Source: Oscillospiraceae bacterium (lineage in GTDB: Bacteria > Bacillota > Clostridia > Oscillospirales > Acutalibacteraceae). From it: a stretch of 64,000 bases of DNA. Below are positions 31,976-40,346 of this stretch, piece after piece. The notes under the pieces are model-generated. The model had not been told where the DNA came from. It made no database searches and was given only the letters and a program-made list of their open reading frames with translations. Both the position numbers and the translations under genes were made by a program. The stretch is taken from NCBI GenBank assembly GCA_022650485.1, contig JALCPP010000004.1, positions 1 to 64,000 on the forward strand, in the 5' to 3' direction. Numbering within the stretch: the first letter of the stretch is position 1; the number at the start of each line of letters is the position of its first letter.

Positions 31976-32776
31976 ATGTCGGCTGTGACACAGGCAAAAA
32001 GAATGGTAATAAAAGTGGGAACTTCCACATTGACCTATGAAAGCGGGAAATTGAACCTGCGCAGGATTGAGCGTCTGTGCAAGGTGTTAAGCGACCTTCA
32101 GAATTCCGGAAGAGAAATTGTGCTGGTCACCAGCGGGGCGATCGGCGTCGGCGTCGGCAAGCTTGGCTTGCGGGAACGGCCGCAGGAAACGGAAAAGCGC
32201 CAGGCGGTGGCTGCCGTCGGTCAGTGCGAACTGATGTTTATCTATGACAAATTTTTCGGCGAATATAACCGCACCGTCGCGCAGGTGCTTTTGTCCGGCG
32301 ATGTGACCGCAAATGAATATACCCGTAAAAACACGGAAAATACGTTTAAGCAGCTGATTTCAATGGATATTATCCCGGTGGTAAATGAAAACGACACCGT
32401 TGTTGTGGATGAGCTGGTCGGAAATCAGATTGGGGATAACGATACCCTTTCTGCGATGGTGGCGCGTTTAATCGGAGCGGACCTTTTGGTCATCCTGACC
32501 GATATCGACGGGTTTTATGATGGAAATCCGGTTGTCGATGCAAATGCCAGGCGCATTCCGTTTGTTCCGCAGGTCACCGATGAAATCCGCGAGCTGGCGG
32601 GGGGCGCAGGTTCCCGCCGCGGAACCGGAGGCATGCGTACCAAGGTGGATGCCGCGGCCAGCGTGAATGAAGCGGGCATCCCCTGCTGTATTATCAGCGG
32701 GGCTTACCCGGAAAAGTTGTACGACCTTTTCGAAGGAGCCCAAATTGGGACAGTTTTCGGAGCAAAAAACGGTTAG
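31976..32776 (+). CDS. proB: Glutamate 5-kinase (short form)
   Basis: A 266-residue amino-acid kinase that phosphorylates glutamate in the first step of proline synthesis. Motifs include VIKVGTSTLT, VTSGAIGVGVGKLGL, NENDTVVVDEL and GGMRTKVDAA. It ends after the kinase domain, so it lacks the C-terminal PUA domain of the 360-residue form; short ProB proteins occur in other bacteria. The ATG follows AGGGAGAG. proA lies 46 bases downstream in the same unit. Confidence 0.95.
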   Translation: MSAVTQAKRMVIKVGTSTLTYESGKLNLRRIERLCKVLSDLQNSGREIVLVTSGAIGVGVGKLGLRERPQETEKRQAVAAVGQCELMFIYDKFFGEYNRTVAQVLLSGDVTANEYTRKNTENTFKQLISMDIIPVVNENDTVVVDELVGNQIGDNDTLSAMVARLIGADLLVILTDIDGFYDGNPVVDANARRIPFVPQVTDEIRELAGGAGSRRGTGGMRTKVDAAASVNEAGIPCCIISGAYPEKLYDLFEGAQIGTVFGAKNG

Positions 32777-32822
32777 AATGAAAAGGAACCAAAGAAAACG
32801 CCGTGAAACAGGGGAGAATGCA

Positions 32823-34067
32823 ATGACTGTTTTGGAGGAAATGGGAAAAAAAGCGAAACATGCCGCCCGTGAGCTCGCCGCCGCAGGCCGGCTCAGGGAA
32901 AAGGCTCTTTTTGCCATGGCCCGCGCCGTGGAACATGAGGTGGACGCGATCCTTGCCGCCAACCGGCTGGATTTAAGACAAGCGGAGAAAGACGGGATGA
33001 GTGCGCCGCTTATGGACCGGCTGGCCCTTTCAGATACGCGGGTACGTGCCATGGCGGAGGGAATCCGTTCCGTGGCGGCGCAGGCCGACCCGGTCGGGCA
33101 GGTGGTTTCCGGGTTTGTCCGCCCCAATGGGCTGAAAATTGAGAAAATCCGCGTTCCCATCGGCGTGATCGGCATGATTTACGAAGCGCGCCCGAATGTA
33201 ACCGCGGATGCGGCGGCGCTTTGTCTGAAAGCCGGCAACGCGGTGATTCTGCGGGGCGGAAGAGAGGCCATTCATTCCAACGAAGCAATTGCGCAGGCGA
33301 TGCGCGGCGCGCTGGAGTCCTGCAAAATGAATCCGGACTGCATCCAGCTGGTACGGGACCCGTCGAGGGAATCCGCGGTGGAAATGATGCAGCTGACGGG
33401 TTTGATTGATGTTCTGATTCCCCGCGGCGGCAGGGGGCTGATCCGCTCCGTTGTGGAAAACTCCCGGGTGCCGGTGATTCAGACGGGTGCAGGGAACTGC
33501 CATGTGTATGTGGATGATTCGGCGGACGTAGCAATGGCCGCGAAGATTATCTGCAATGCCAAAACGTCGCGCCCCTCCGTCTGCAACGCGATTGAAACGA
33601 TTCTGGTTCACCGCGGCATCGCGGAACGCGCTCTGCCTGCCATTCAGGCGGCACTCGATCAGAAAAACGTAGAGCTGCGCGGCTGCGAACGGACGAGGGC
33701 GATTCTGGGGGACCGGGTCGTGCCCGCAACGGAAGACGACTGGGGCCGCGAATACCTTGATTATATTCTGGCGGTCCGCGTGGTTGACGACATGGACGAA
33801 GCGCTGCGCCATATTGCGCGTTACTCCACCGGGCACAGCGAGGCAATTGTTACAAGCAGTTATGAAAACGCCAGGCGCTTTACCACGGCGGTTGACGCGG
33901 CGGCGGTATATGTCAATGCTTCCACACGGTTTACAGACGGAGGGGAGTTTGGCCTGGGGGCGGAAATCGGTATTTCGACGCAGAAACTGCACGCGCGGGG
34001 GCCTATGGGGGCTTTTGAATTGACCTCCTATAAATTTATTGTGACAGGCAGCGGACAGATCCGCTAG
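32823..34067 (+). CDS. proA: Glutamate-5-semialdehyde dehydrogenase
   Basis: A 414-residue enzyme that reduces glutamyl 5-phosphate to the semialdehyde using NADPH, the step after ProB. Family blocks are IGVIGMIYEARPNVTADAAA, LKAGNAVILRGG and KTSRPSVCNAIETILVH with the catalytic Cys, and FTDGGEFGLGAEIGISTQK. The ATG at 32823 follows GGGGAGA. The frame is open back into proB, but that overlap would be too long. Confidence 0.96.
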   Translation: MTVLEEMGKKAKHAARELAAAGRLREKALFAMARAVEHEVDAILAANRLDLRQAEKDGMSAPLMDRLALSDTRVRAMAEGIRSVAAQADPVGQVVSGFVRPNGLKIEKIRVPIGVIGMIYEARPNVTADAAALCLKAGNAVILRGGREAIHSNEAIAQAMRGALESCKMNPDCIQLVRDPSRESAVEMMQLTGLIDVLIPRGGRGLIRSVVENSRVPVIQTGAGNCHVYVDDSADVAMAAKIICNAKTSRPSVCNAIETILVHRGIAERALPAIQAALDQKNVELRGCERTRAILGDRVVPATEDDWGREYLDYILAVRVVDDMDEALRHIARYSTGHSEAIVTSSYENARRFTTAVDAAAVYVNASTRFTDGGEFGLGAEIGISTQKLHARGPMGAFELTSYKFIVTGSGQIR

Positions 34068-34084
34068 GAAGAGGGAGACACGAC

Positions 34085-35128
34085 ATGGCTACGAAAAATA
34101 AAAATAAAGGTGCGGAGTCGTACTCCGCGGATTACCGCTCCTCCTATCCTTCCGGTAAGAGAAAAACACCCCAGGCACAAAAGCGGCATTCTTCGGCCTT
34201 TGTGCCAAAGGAAAAGCCACAGCCTTCCGCTTCTGCGCAGAAGGCGAAAAAACAGGCTCCGGCTTCCAAAGCAAAAGGGAAGAATACGCCGGCCGAGAAT
34301 GCAAGCCGGAAGGCAAAGCCTTCTGCCTCCCCGCGCCGTGCGGGGCTGGAAAGCGGCACGGAGCTGGACGGCTTTTTGCCGGAAAACGAAAACACCGATG
34401 AGAGCCTGCTGTCTAAATGGGACGATGGCATGACGGTGGAGCTGCCCGCACAGCCGCAGCCGAAGCGGCGGGGACGCCACCGTTATGGAATTTTTGTCGG
34501 TTCACTTGTCCTTCTTTTGGCATTGGTCGGTGTCGGATTCCTGGCAACGACCATCGGCACAAAAATACATTCGGCTTTGACGGACGATACGCAGCTGCGC
34601 CGGTACGATCAGTTTTTAACGGTGGTGGTTGCACAGGACCCGCAGCCGTTTGCTTCCCCCGATAAGGCAAATTCCGACTTTGTTCTGAATGCTTCTTTGT
34701 GGCAGTGCATGACGAGTGACAGTGCGTCGAGCTACACGGATTACGACGATGCGGGAAGAACGATCGTTCCGCTGGGGGACGTGGCGGATGCCTGCCACCA
34801 GCTGTTTGGCCCGGATTGTCAGCTTCAGCCGAAGAACCCGGCGGAAGAATCGTTTTTTGAATACGATTCTCAAAACGCGCAGTTTCATGTTGCACTGTAT
34901 TCGCTGGACAGCACCTATACCCCTTATACCGACAGTGCGAAAAATCAGAACGGCGCTGTTATTCTGCGGGTGGGGTATGTGCCGCCGAGTGACGAAACCC
35001 GGACACAGTCTGGGGCGGAAACTTCCAGCGTGGCGCCGAAACCTGTTAAATATATGGAATATGAGATGAGAACGGACGCTTCGACGCAAAAGCAGTATAT
35101 CTATGCGGTAAAAGAGTTATCAGAATAA
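34085..35128 (+). CDS. Single-pass membrane protein of unknown function
   Basis: A 347-residue protein with a Lys/Ser/Pro-rich cytoplasmic N-terminus (about 1-125), one membrane helix (about 132-156, YGIFVGSLVLLLALVGVGFL), and an extracellular C-terminal domain of about 190 residues holding two Cys (near LWQCMT and GPDCQL) that could form a disulfide. No family is recognised. The low-complexity basic tail resembles the linkers of cell-division or wall proteins. It follows proA by 17 bases after GAGGGAG, so it is probably cotranscribed, but no proline role is implied. Confidence 0.78.
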   Translation: MATKNKNKGAESYSADYRSSYPSGKRKTPQAQKRHSSAFVPKEKPQPSASAQKAKKQAPASKAKGKNTPAENASRKAKPSASPRRAGLESGTELDGFLPENENTDESLLSKWDDGMTVELPAQPQPKRRGRHRYGIFVGSLVLLLALVGVGFLATTIGTKIHSALTDDTQLRRYDQFLTVVVAQDPQPFASPDKANSDFVLNASLWQCMTSDSASSYTDYDDAGRTIVPLGDVADACHQLFGPDCQLQPKNPAEESFFEYDSQNAQFHVALYSLDSTYTPYTDSAKNQNGAVILRVGYVPPSDETRTQSGAETSSVAPKPVKYMEYEMRTDASTQKQYIYAVKELSE

Positions 35129-35152
35129 AAAAAGACCGGCCGCAAGGCCCGG
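35126..35152 (-). terminator. Terminator of the minus-strand three-gene cluster
   Basis: On the minus strand CCGGGCC, loop TTGC, GGCCGG (one bulge) is followed by a run of T (35133 down to 35126). Confidence 0.65.
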
Positions 35153-35190
35153 AAAGAATCCGAACCCCGGCCGGGGGGTGGTGCGCGCGG

Positions 35191-35544
35191 TTATGTAGCA
35201 AGGTACATCAAAGCAAAAATCAGCGCCGTGTCCGCCTTTTCCTCTAATAAAATTAAAAGCAGAACCCAGATCAGGGTGCGTTCATTGTCTTTTAACAGGG
35301 CGTCTAAAAGCCCGGAACCGGGGTCTGCGGGCGGTTCTTCTTCCGGTGGCGGGGCAGGCGGCTCTGCGGGAATCTGCGTCGAAAAGGCACGATTTCCCGG
35401 CACGGGCGGTGGATATGCCACAGACGGTGCGGAAGGGCCGTTGTGCGGAAGATGCGCCCTTGCCTGCATCTCCCGGGCGCGTCTGACGGCATCGCTTTGC
35501 AGACTTTGAAAATTTTGAGAATCCCTGTTCTGATTTGCTGGCAT
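35191..35544 (-). CDS. Small Pro-rich protein with hydrophobic C-terminus
   Basis: A 117-residue protein, third gene of a minus-strand cluster. The N-terminal half is polar with Gln and Arg, the middle is a Pro/Glu-rich stretch (about 58-75), and the C-terminal 35 residues are hydrophobic (TLIWVLLLILLEEKADTALI and following), probably a re-entrant or membrane segment broken by charged residues. No family is known to me. It follows its neighbour by 8 bases. The cluster may be sporulation-related, but that is a guess from the organism only. Confidence 0.65.
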   Translation of the reverse strand: MPANQNRDSQNFQSLQSDAVRRAREMQARAHLPHNGPSAPSVAYPPPVPGNRAFSTQIPAEPPAPPPEEEPPADPGSGLLDALLKDNERTLIWVLLLILLEEKADTALIFALMYLAT

Positions 35545-35552
35545 GGTTCACC

Positions 35553-35918
35553 TCATAAAAGTCCGCTTTGCCGGATGAAGGGAATCATCTTTACAATCTG
35601 CATCAGTCGGATTGCCTCATCCAGTTTTTTCTTCTTTTCATCTTTTAAAAAGGGGCGCAGCGCCCGCAATAGTCGTGTGCTGTCGTCTTCCTGCCGGAAT
35701 TTCGAGATCATGGGGGCAAACTTCATGATCATTCGCATTGAATCCGCGTCCATCCCGGACGGGGCGCGGTTGTCCGGAACGGCGGGTGCCGGCGGCTCAG
35801 GCGGCGGCGAGGGCCCGGGCCCGTCGCCTCCGCTCAGCATGCTCGCCAAATTTTTGATTTTCTCCATGCTGTCCGGACTTTTCAGAAAATCATTCAGCAT
35901 AGAGGGTAAATCGTCCAT
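35553..35918 (-). CDS. Small helical protein with Pro/Gly linker
   Basis: A 121-residue protein, middle gene of the cluster. An N-terminal amphipathic helix (MLNDFLKSPDSMEKIKNLAS) is followed by a Gly/Pro-rich linker (about 30-52) and a basic helical C-terminus (LRALRPFLKDEKKKKLDEAI). Its start codon abuts the stop of the preceding gene (TAAATG). The Leu-rich N-terminal motif with SPDS recalls the NSPEAQDL motif of the neighbour, so the small proteins may share a fold. Function is unknown. Confidence 0.68.
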   Translation of the reverse strand: MDDLPSMLNDFLKSPDSMEKIKNLASMLSGGDGPGPSPPPEPPAPAVPDNRAPSGMDADSMRMIMKFAPMISKFRQEDDSTRLLRALRPFLKDEKKKKLDEAIRLMQIVKMIPFIRQSGLL

Positions 35919-36089
35919 TTATTTACCTCCCTTGAACTTACGGATCAGGTCCTGTGCTTCCGGCGAATTCAGAATCTTGTCGCAGGCGGCTTTATTCGAC
36001 AAAAGCGATTTGACCCGTTCCCGGTCCTGTTGCCCGAGCTGGTTCATCAGGGATTCCAGCAGCTGATTGTTTTCCGGACTGTTTTGCAT
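35919..36089 (-). CDS. 56-residue protein heading the small-gene cluster
   Basis: A 56-residue, mostly helical, charged protein (NNQLLESLMNQLGQ, ERVKSLLSNKAACDKILNSP). The ATG at 36089 follows GGGGTG; a longer frame back to 36194 would overlap the opposite gene and its ribosome site. Upstream on the minus strand GTATATA, 14 bases, then CATAAAG resemble a sporulation sigma-E-type promoter, only weakly. It is divergent from the phosphodiesterase gene. Function is unknown. Confidence 0.62.
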   Translation of the reverse strand: MQNSPENNQLLESLMNQLGQQDRERVKSLLSNKAACDKILNSPEAQDLIRKFKGGK

Positions 36090-36168
36090 AACATCACCCC
36101 ACAATATCTTTATGCGATACTCAATGATTATATACCCGCCCCGGCGGGGCGGTTCAGGAGGTCTTTCC

Positions 36169-36633
36169 ATGCGAATTCTGGTCGTGTCGGACACCCACAG
36201 GGACTCTTTTGCCCTTCGGGCGGCAATTTTAAAACAGCCCCGGGCAGAGGTCGTTATTCACCTGGGGGACGGAGCGGAAGAGGCTGAACAGGCCAGAAAC
36301 AGCTTTCGCAGAAAAATGTTTCTGATGGTGCGCGGAAACTGTGACCTGGGTAGCACTCTGCCGGTGGAAGGCCTGACGCGCCTGGGCGGCAAAAATATTT
36401 TTTATACTCATGGTTATACTTACAATGTGAAGTACGGCATGTATGATGTTGTTTCTGCGGCGCGCAGCCAAAAGGCGGATGTTCTGCTGTTTGGCCATAC
36501 GCACGAAGCGCTGACCGAGTACCGTGACGGGTTGTATCTGATGAATCCGGGGTCGCTTCACGGCAGCTATGGGACTTATGGCATACTGGATATTACCCCA
36601 GCGGGGATCGTAACCAATATTCTAAGAGTTTAA
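36169..36633 (+). CDS. YfcE/MJ0936-type metallophosphoesterase
   Basis: A 154-residue calcineurin-like phosphoesterase of the small YfcE class. Metal-binding motifs are VVSDTHRD (start), HLGDG, VRGNCD, and FGHTHE with NPGSLH near the end. Such enzymes cleave phosphodiesters in vitro; the cell substrate is unsettled. The ATG at 36169 follows CAGGAGGT; the frame is open further back, but those starts lack a site. In other bacteria it often follows rdgB and rph; here it stands before phosphoglucomutase. Confidence 0.9.
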   Translation: MRILVVSDTHRDSFALRAAILKQPRAEVVIHLGDGAEEAEQARNSFRRKMFLMVRGNCDLGSTLPVEGLTRLGGKNIFYTHGYTYNVKYGMYDVVSAARSQKADVLLFGHTHEALTEYRDGLYLMNPGSLHGSYGTYGILDITPAGIVTNILRV

Positions 36634-36686
36634 CGGCGGTTCTGTAACACCATATGCCGAAACTGAATGGAAAGGAACAAAAGGTT

Positions 36687-38369
36687 ATGAACGAATATGA
36701 AAGATGGATTAAAAACGCGCTGGATGATCCGGATCTGGCGGAAGAACTGAACTCCATTCGGGATAATCCGGAAGAGATCAGTGACCGGTTTTACCGGGAT
36801 TTGGCGTTTGGCACCGGGGGGCTGCGCGGCGTGATCGGCGCCGGTACCAACCGGATGAATGTCTACACGGTGCGCAAAGCGACGCAGGGACTGGCTAACT
36901 ACCTGAAAAAACAATCGGAACACCCTGCGGTTGCCATCGCCTATGACAGCCGGATTAAATCCGATTTGTTTTCTAAAGAGGCCGCCGCGGTGCTTGCCGC
37001 AAACGGTGTGGTGGCGCATATCTATCCACAGCTTTCCCCAACGCCGACCCTGTCGTGGGCGGTGCGTGCGCTTCACTGTGACGCGGGAATTTGCGTGACC
37101 GCCAGCCACAATCCGGCGAAATATAACGGATATAAAGTGTATGGAAGCGACGGCTGCCAGATTACCCTGAAAATGGCGGACGATGTTCTGGCTGAAATTG
37201 AAAAGCTGGATGTGTTCCGTGACGTTCGGCGCATGGAGTATGACAAGGCAAAGGCCGAGGGCCTGATTTCTGTGATTCCGGACGAGGTGACCGACCGTTT
37301 TCTGGAGGAAGTCATGGGTCAGCGCGTGTTTTCCGAACCCTGTGACGGGCTGAAGGTGGTCTACACGCCGCTGAACGGCACCGGCCGTGTCTGTGTGACA
37401 CGAATTCTGAAGATGATCGGCGTGGGCGAAGTGACGGTTGTGCCGGAGCAGGAGTTCCCGGACGGACACTTTACCACCTGTCCGTTCCCGAATCCGGAAA
37501 TTCGAGAGGCACTGCAAAAAGGGCTGGAACTGTGCGGAAAGGTTCAGCCGGATCTTCTGCTGGCGACCGACCCGGACTGCGACCGCTGCGGAATCGCGGT
37601 TAATCAGAACGGAAAATTTATTCTGATGTCAGGCAACGAGGTCGGCGTGCTGCTGCTTGACTTTATCGCGCGCAGCCGGAAAGAACAGGGAACTTTGCCG
37701 GACTGCCCGGTCGCGGTCACGACCATTGTCAGCACCGATATGGCGACGCCCGTCGCGGCGCATTACGGGGTGGAACTGCGGCGCGTTTTGACCGGCTTTA
37801 AGTACATTGGGGACCAGATTGCCCTGTTGGAAAAAGACGGTGCGGCGCAGCGCTATATCTTCGGGTTTGAAGAAAGTTACGGGTATCTGTCCGGCGGATA
37901 TGTCCGCGACAAGGATGCGGTCAATGCAAGTATGCTGATCTGTCAGATGGCGCAGTATTACCGCAGGAAGGGAAAGACGCTGTGCGACGCCATGGAGGCA
38001 CTGTACCGGCAGTACGGTTATTATGAAAACGCTCTGCTGAACTTCGGGTTTGAGGGAGAAGACGGCATGATTCACATGGGGAAGATTATGGATTCCCTGC
38101 GGAAAAATGCGCCCGCAGAAATCGCCGGTTCTTCGGTGTCCGGCTGGAGCGACTACCAGACCTCTTTGACCAGCGACGGCCAAAAAATCGATCTTCCAAA
38201 ATCCAATGTGCTGGAATACCGTTTGGAAAACGGCTGTAAGGTGATTATCCGCCCCAGCGGAACAGAGCCGAAGATCAAAGCCTATCTTTCCGCCCACGGA
38301 AGCTCAAAAAAAGAATCGTTGGCGCTGATTGAAGCGCTGAAAAAAGAAGTTCCTTCCATCATGAAATAA
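36687..38369 (+). CDS. Phosphoglucomutase/phosphomannomutase
   Basis: A 560-residue alpha-D-phosphohexomutase of the PgcA/YhxB type. The active-site serine lies in VTASHNPAKYNGYKVYG, the metal-binding loop is DPDCDR, the sugar loop is GFEESYG, and the phosphate loop is RPSGTEPKIK. It converts glucose 1-phosphate and glucose 6-phosphate and would link the galactose genes further on (galKTE) to glycolysis. The ATG at 36687 is chosen for the purine-rich AAGGAAC/AAAGG upstream; an ATG at 36654 has no site. Confidence 0.94.
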   Translation: MNEYERWIKNALDDPDLAEELNSIRDNPEEISDRFYRDLAFGTGGLRGVIGAGTNRMNVYTVRKATQGLANYLKKQSEHPAVAIAYDSRIKSDLFSKEAAAVLAANGVVAHIYPQLSPTPTLSWAVRALHCDAGICVTASHNPAKYNGYKVYGSDGCQITLKMADDVLAEIEKLDVFRDVRRMEYDKAKAEGLISVIPDEVTDRFLEEVMGQRVFSEPCDGLKVVYTPLNGTGRVCVTRILKMIGVGEVTVVPEQEFPDGHFTTCPFPNPEIREALQKGLELCGKVQPDLLLATDPDCDRCGIAVNQNGKFILMSGNEVGVLLLDFIARSRKEQGTLPDCPVAVTTIVSTDMATPVAAHYGVELRRVLTGFKYIGDQIALLEKDGAAQRYIFGFEESYGYLSGGYVRDKDAVNASMLICQMAQYYRRKGKTLCDAMEALYRQYGYYENALLNFGFEGEDGMIHMGKIMDSLRKNAPAEIAGSSVSGWSDYQTSLTSDGQKIDLPKSNVLEYRLENGCKVIIRPSGTEPKIKAYLSAHGSSKKESLALIEALKKEVPSIMK

Positions 38370-38388
38370 AAAACAATTCAGGAAATGA

Positions 38389-38433
38389 TTGACAGCTTTT
38401 AATTTATACGGTAAACTTAACCTGTATATACAG
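38389..38433 (+). promoter_or_regulatory. Promoter with adjacent 12-bp palindrome
   Basis: TTGACA (38389-38394), 17-base spacer, TAAACT (38412-38417), followed by the perfect palindrome CTGTATATACAG (38422-38433) near the expected start point. The placement suits a repressor site for the DUF1648 gene downstream. Confidence 0.55.
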
Positions 38434-38576
38434 AGCAATCGTAATTGTTCGAAAACGGCGCGGTGCATTTGCAGTTCTCCCATACGGCGGTCTGTATATC
38501 CAAAATGGCTGTTGCAAAATTTTTATTTTGCGCAGCCTCTTGTTTTCCGGCCTTGATGGGAAAGGAGCCCTCCTCT

Positions 38577-39071
38577 GTGCGCAGATCAAAACTCAAATTG
38601 ACTTACAGCTTTTCAGAGAAGCTGCTGCAAATTTTGTCTTTCGTTGCCCTGACCGTCCTGGTTGTGCTGACCATTTGCGCGATGGCCGGTCTTTCCACCA
38701 AAATTCCCACTCATTTCGGTGTCGGCGGAAGCCCGGACAGTTGGGGCGGCAAAGGCTCGCTTCTTTTGCTTCCGATTATGGGGGGCGTGCTGTATTTATC
38801 CCTGACGATCCTGGAGCGGTTCCCGTGGATTTACAATTATCCGGTCGAGATCACCAAGGAAAACGCAGCCCGTCAGTATGGGTTGGCACGCCGGCTTCTG
38901 GAATGGATGAAGTTCATACTAACCGGGACTTTTCTTTATTTACAGTGGCAGACCATTCAGGTTGCAAAGGGACTGTCGGGCGGGTTTGGTGTCTGGTTTC
39001 TGCCCGCTTTTCTGCTTTTGCTGTTCGGCGTGACGGGAATTCTCATTTATAAAATGTTTAAGGCAGGATAA
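38577..39071 (+). CDS. DUF1648 domain membrane protein
   Basis: A 164-residue protein with four membrane helices and the DUF1648 signature near the first loop (IPTHFGVGGSPDSWGGKG). DUF1648 is found in SdpI-like immunity and other membrane proteins of Firmicutes. The GTG at 38577 follows AAAGGAG by 9 bases; the frame is open upstream without a site. A promoter and a palindrome lie about 145 bases before it. A transport or immunity role is possible; the sequence does not decide. Confidence 0.82.
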   Translation: MRRSKLKLTYSFSEKLLQILSFVALTVLVVLTICAMAGLSTKIPTHFGVGGSPDSWGGKGSLLLLPIMGGVLYLSLTILERFPWIYNYPVEITKENAARQYGLARRLLEWMKFILTGTFLYLQWQTIQVAKGLSGGFGVWFLPAFLLLLFGVTGILIYKMFKAG

Positions 39072-39094
39072 AATGCCGGTTGCAATTGACCGGT

Positions 39095-39123
39095 TGACAA
39101 AAGAGCGGAAAAAAGTGATAATA
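39095..39123 (+). promoter_or_regulatory. Promoter of lipoprotein gene
   Basis: TTGACA (39095-39100), 17-base spacer, GATAAT (39118-39123). Confidence 0.65.
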
Positions 39124-39185
39124 ATACAGTTAGGTTCATCGGCGGTTTCAACCGGGATGGGCATCTTTGTTAGGAAAAGGCGGAA

Positions 39186-39716
39186 ATGAAAATGAAAAAG
39201 ATTTGGATTCTTGCGGCTGCGGCCGTTTTGTTGATGTCGGTGACGGCCTGCGGCGCCGGCGATGTGGGCGGATCGTCCTCTAAGGCAGAGGACTCTTCCT
39301 CTGCGGTTTCTTCCAGCTCTGCTCCCACTGTTTCACAGTCCAGCGTGGAAGATAATCTGGGCGGACTTCAGAAATATCTGGCGGGCAACGGGGTCCTTTC
39401 CGGGGACGCGACGAAAATGCGCGCGGATGTCATCGGTGCAAAGAGCGGAGTGCGGTATCAATTTTCTTACAACGGAAAGAATAATGTGACGGTGGAATTC
39501 TATGAGTACGATTTAAACAGCCTGAACGACGCCGCGCAGAAGGTTCAGAGCAGTGTCAAGGCAAACGGTACGTTTACTTTGCTGGATAAGACGATCAGCG
39601 CGTCTTTGTCCGACAGCGGAAAGTATCTGATGATTTACAAGGACACCGTTGACCAGGAGACAAACAAGGCATACGCCGAAAAGGTTGCCAAACTGTTTCA
39701 GGAATTTAAAAGCTAA
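39186..39716 (+). CDS. Lipoprotein of unknown function
   Basis: A 176-residue secreted lipoprotein: signal peptide KKIWILAAAAVLLMSV with lipobox VTAC, then a Ser-rich tether (about 28-52) and a globular domain of about 120 residues. It has its own promoter. AAAGGCGGAA precedes the ATG; a second ATG two codons later is possible. No family is recognised. A hairpin follows that also ends the convergent XRE gene. Confidence 0.78.
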   Translation: MKMKKIWILAAAAVLLMSVTACGAGDVGGSSSKAEDSSSAVSSSSAPTVSQSSVEDNLGGLQKYLAGNGVLSGDATKMRADVIGAKSGVRYQFSYNGKNNVTVEFYEYDLNSLNDAAQKVQSSVKANGTFTLLDKTISASLSDSGKYLMIYKDTVDQETNKAYAEKVAKLFQEFKS

Positions 39717-39762
39717 AACAAAACGAATTGTTTTATATCTTTAAAAAACACAGTGAATAACA

Positions 39763-39793
39763 AGAAGGGAGCCGCGATATGCGGCTCCCTTCT
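39763..39793. terminator. Hairpin between convergent genes
   Basis: AGAAGGGAGCCGC (39763-39775) pairs perfectly with GCGGCTCCCTTCT (39781-39793). The T tract is poor on both strands, but it lies exactly between convergent genes. Confidence 0.65.
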
Positions 39794-39795
39794 GA

Positions 39796-40038
39796 TTATT
39801 CAATTTCCTGATCTAAGGTCTGAAAAATGTTTGAGTTAAAAAAGTCAGACAAAGAGATTTCCAGTCCATCGCACAATTTCTTAATTGTAACGATTCCCGG
39901 GTTTTGACTTTCTCCGTTTAAGATGCTCTTAATGGTGGACTGAGGCACAGCGGAGCGATAACTTAAAGCATTCGGTGTCATGTTTTGTTTTCGGCATAGA
40001 TCCGTAATCCGTTCTGCGACGGCCTGTCTTGTATGAAT
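39796..40038 (-). CDS. Small XRE-family regulator, probable ATT start
   Basis: An 80-residue Cro/C1-type regulator (RQAVAERITDLCRKQNMTPN, RSAVPQSTIKSILNGE, KKLCDGLEISLSDFFNS). The first ATG in frame (39981) would cut off the first helix of the DNA-binding domain. Extending upstream restores a full HTH beginning IHTRQAVAERI; a perfect GGGAGG (40052-40047) stands 8 bases before an ATT at 40038-40036, with no ATG, GTG or TTG nearby in frame. So a rare ATT start is the best reading; a one-base indel after an ATG at 40045 is the alternative. A palindrome lies upstream. Confidence 0.75.
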   Translation of the reverse strand: MHTRQAVAERITDLCRKQNMTPNALSYRSAVPQSTIKSILNGESQNPGIVTIKKLCDGLEISLSDFFNSNIFQTLDQEIE

Positions 40039-40104
40039 GATACATTCCTCCCGTGGTAGATCTCTAACTGATATTATTACAATAGAAAATATTTTTTATT
40101 ATTG

Positions 40105-40122
40105 TTAGTGATATATCACTAA
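40105..40122. promoter_or_regulatory. 18-bp perfect palindrome in the divergent gap
   Basis: TTAGTGATATATCACTAA (40105-40122) sits between the XRE gene and the small plus-strand gene. A -10 TATAAT (40130-40135) for the small gene follows 8 bases later, and a half-like ACTGATATTATTA lies near 40067. It is the probable XRE operator. Confidence 0.65.
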
Positions 40123-40166
40123 TTTGTGCTATAATGGAGAAAATATAAGGAATAGGGGAAATAGAA

Positions 40167-40346
40167 GTGGCCGATTATAAAACGATGTATTTCCATCTTG
40201 CGGCAAACGTGGCAAACGCAATTGAACTTTTAGTCCAAGCACAACAGGCTGGCGAGGCTTACTATGTGAAAGAAAATACTTCCGTTGTTTCGCTAAGCGG
40301 CAAAGAAGTAAAAGTAAAGCAAAAGAAAAGTGATGGCCATCCATAG
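40167..40346 (+). CDS. Small 59-residue protein divergent from XRE gene
   Basis: A 59-residue protein starting with GTG after TAGGGGAA: MADYKTMYFHLAANVANAIE, then LLVQAQQAGEAYYVKENTSV and a Lys-rich tail. The N-terminus resembles short proteins common in Clostridia genomes and prophages. A -10 box and the 18-bp palindrome lie just upstream, so it is probably controlled by the divergent XRE regulator. The terminator hairpin (40329-40354) overlaps the stop codon. Its role is unknown; the pair could be a regulatory or toxin-antitoxin-like module, unproven. Confidence 0.7.
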   Translation: MADYKTMYFHLAANVANAIELLVQAQQAGEAYYVKENTSVVSLSGKEVKVKQKKSDGHP

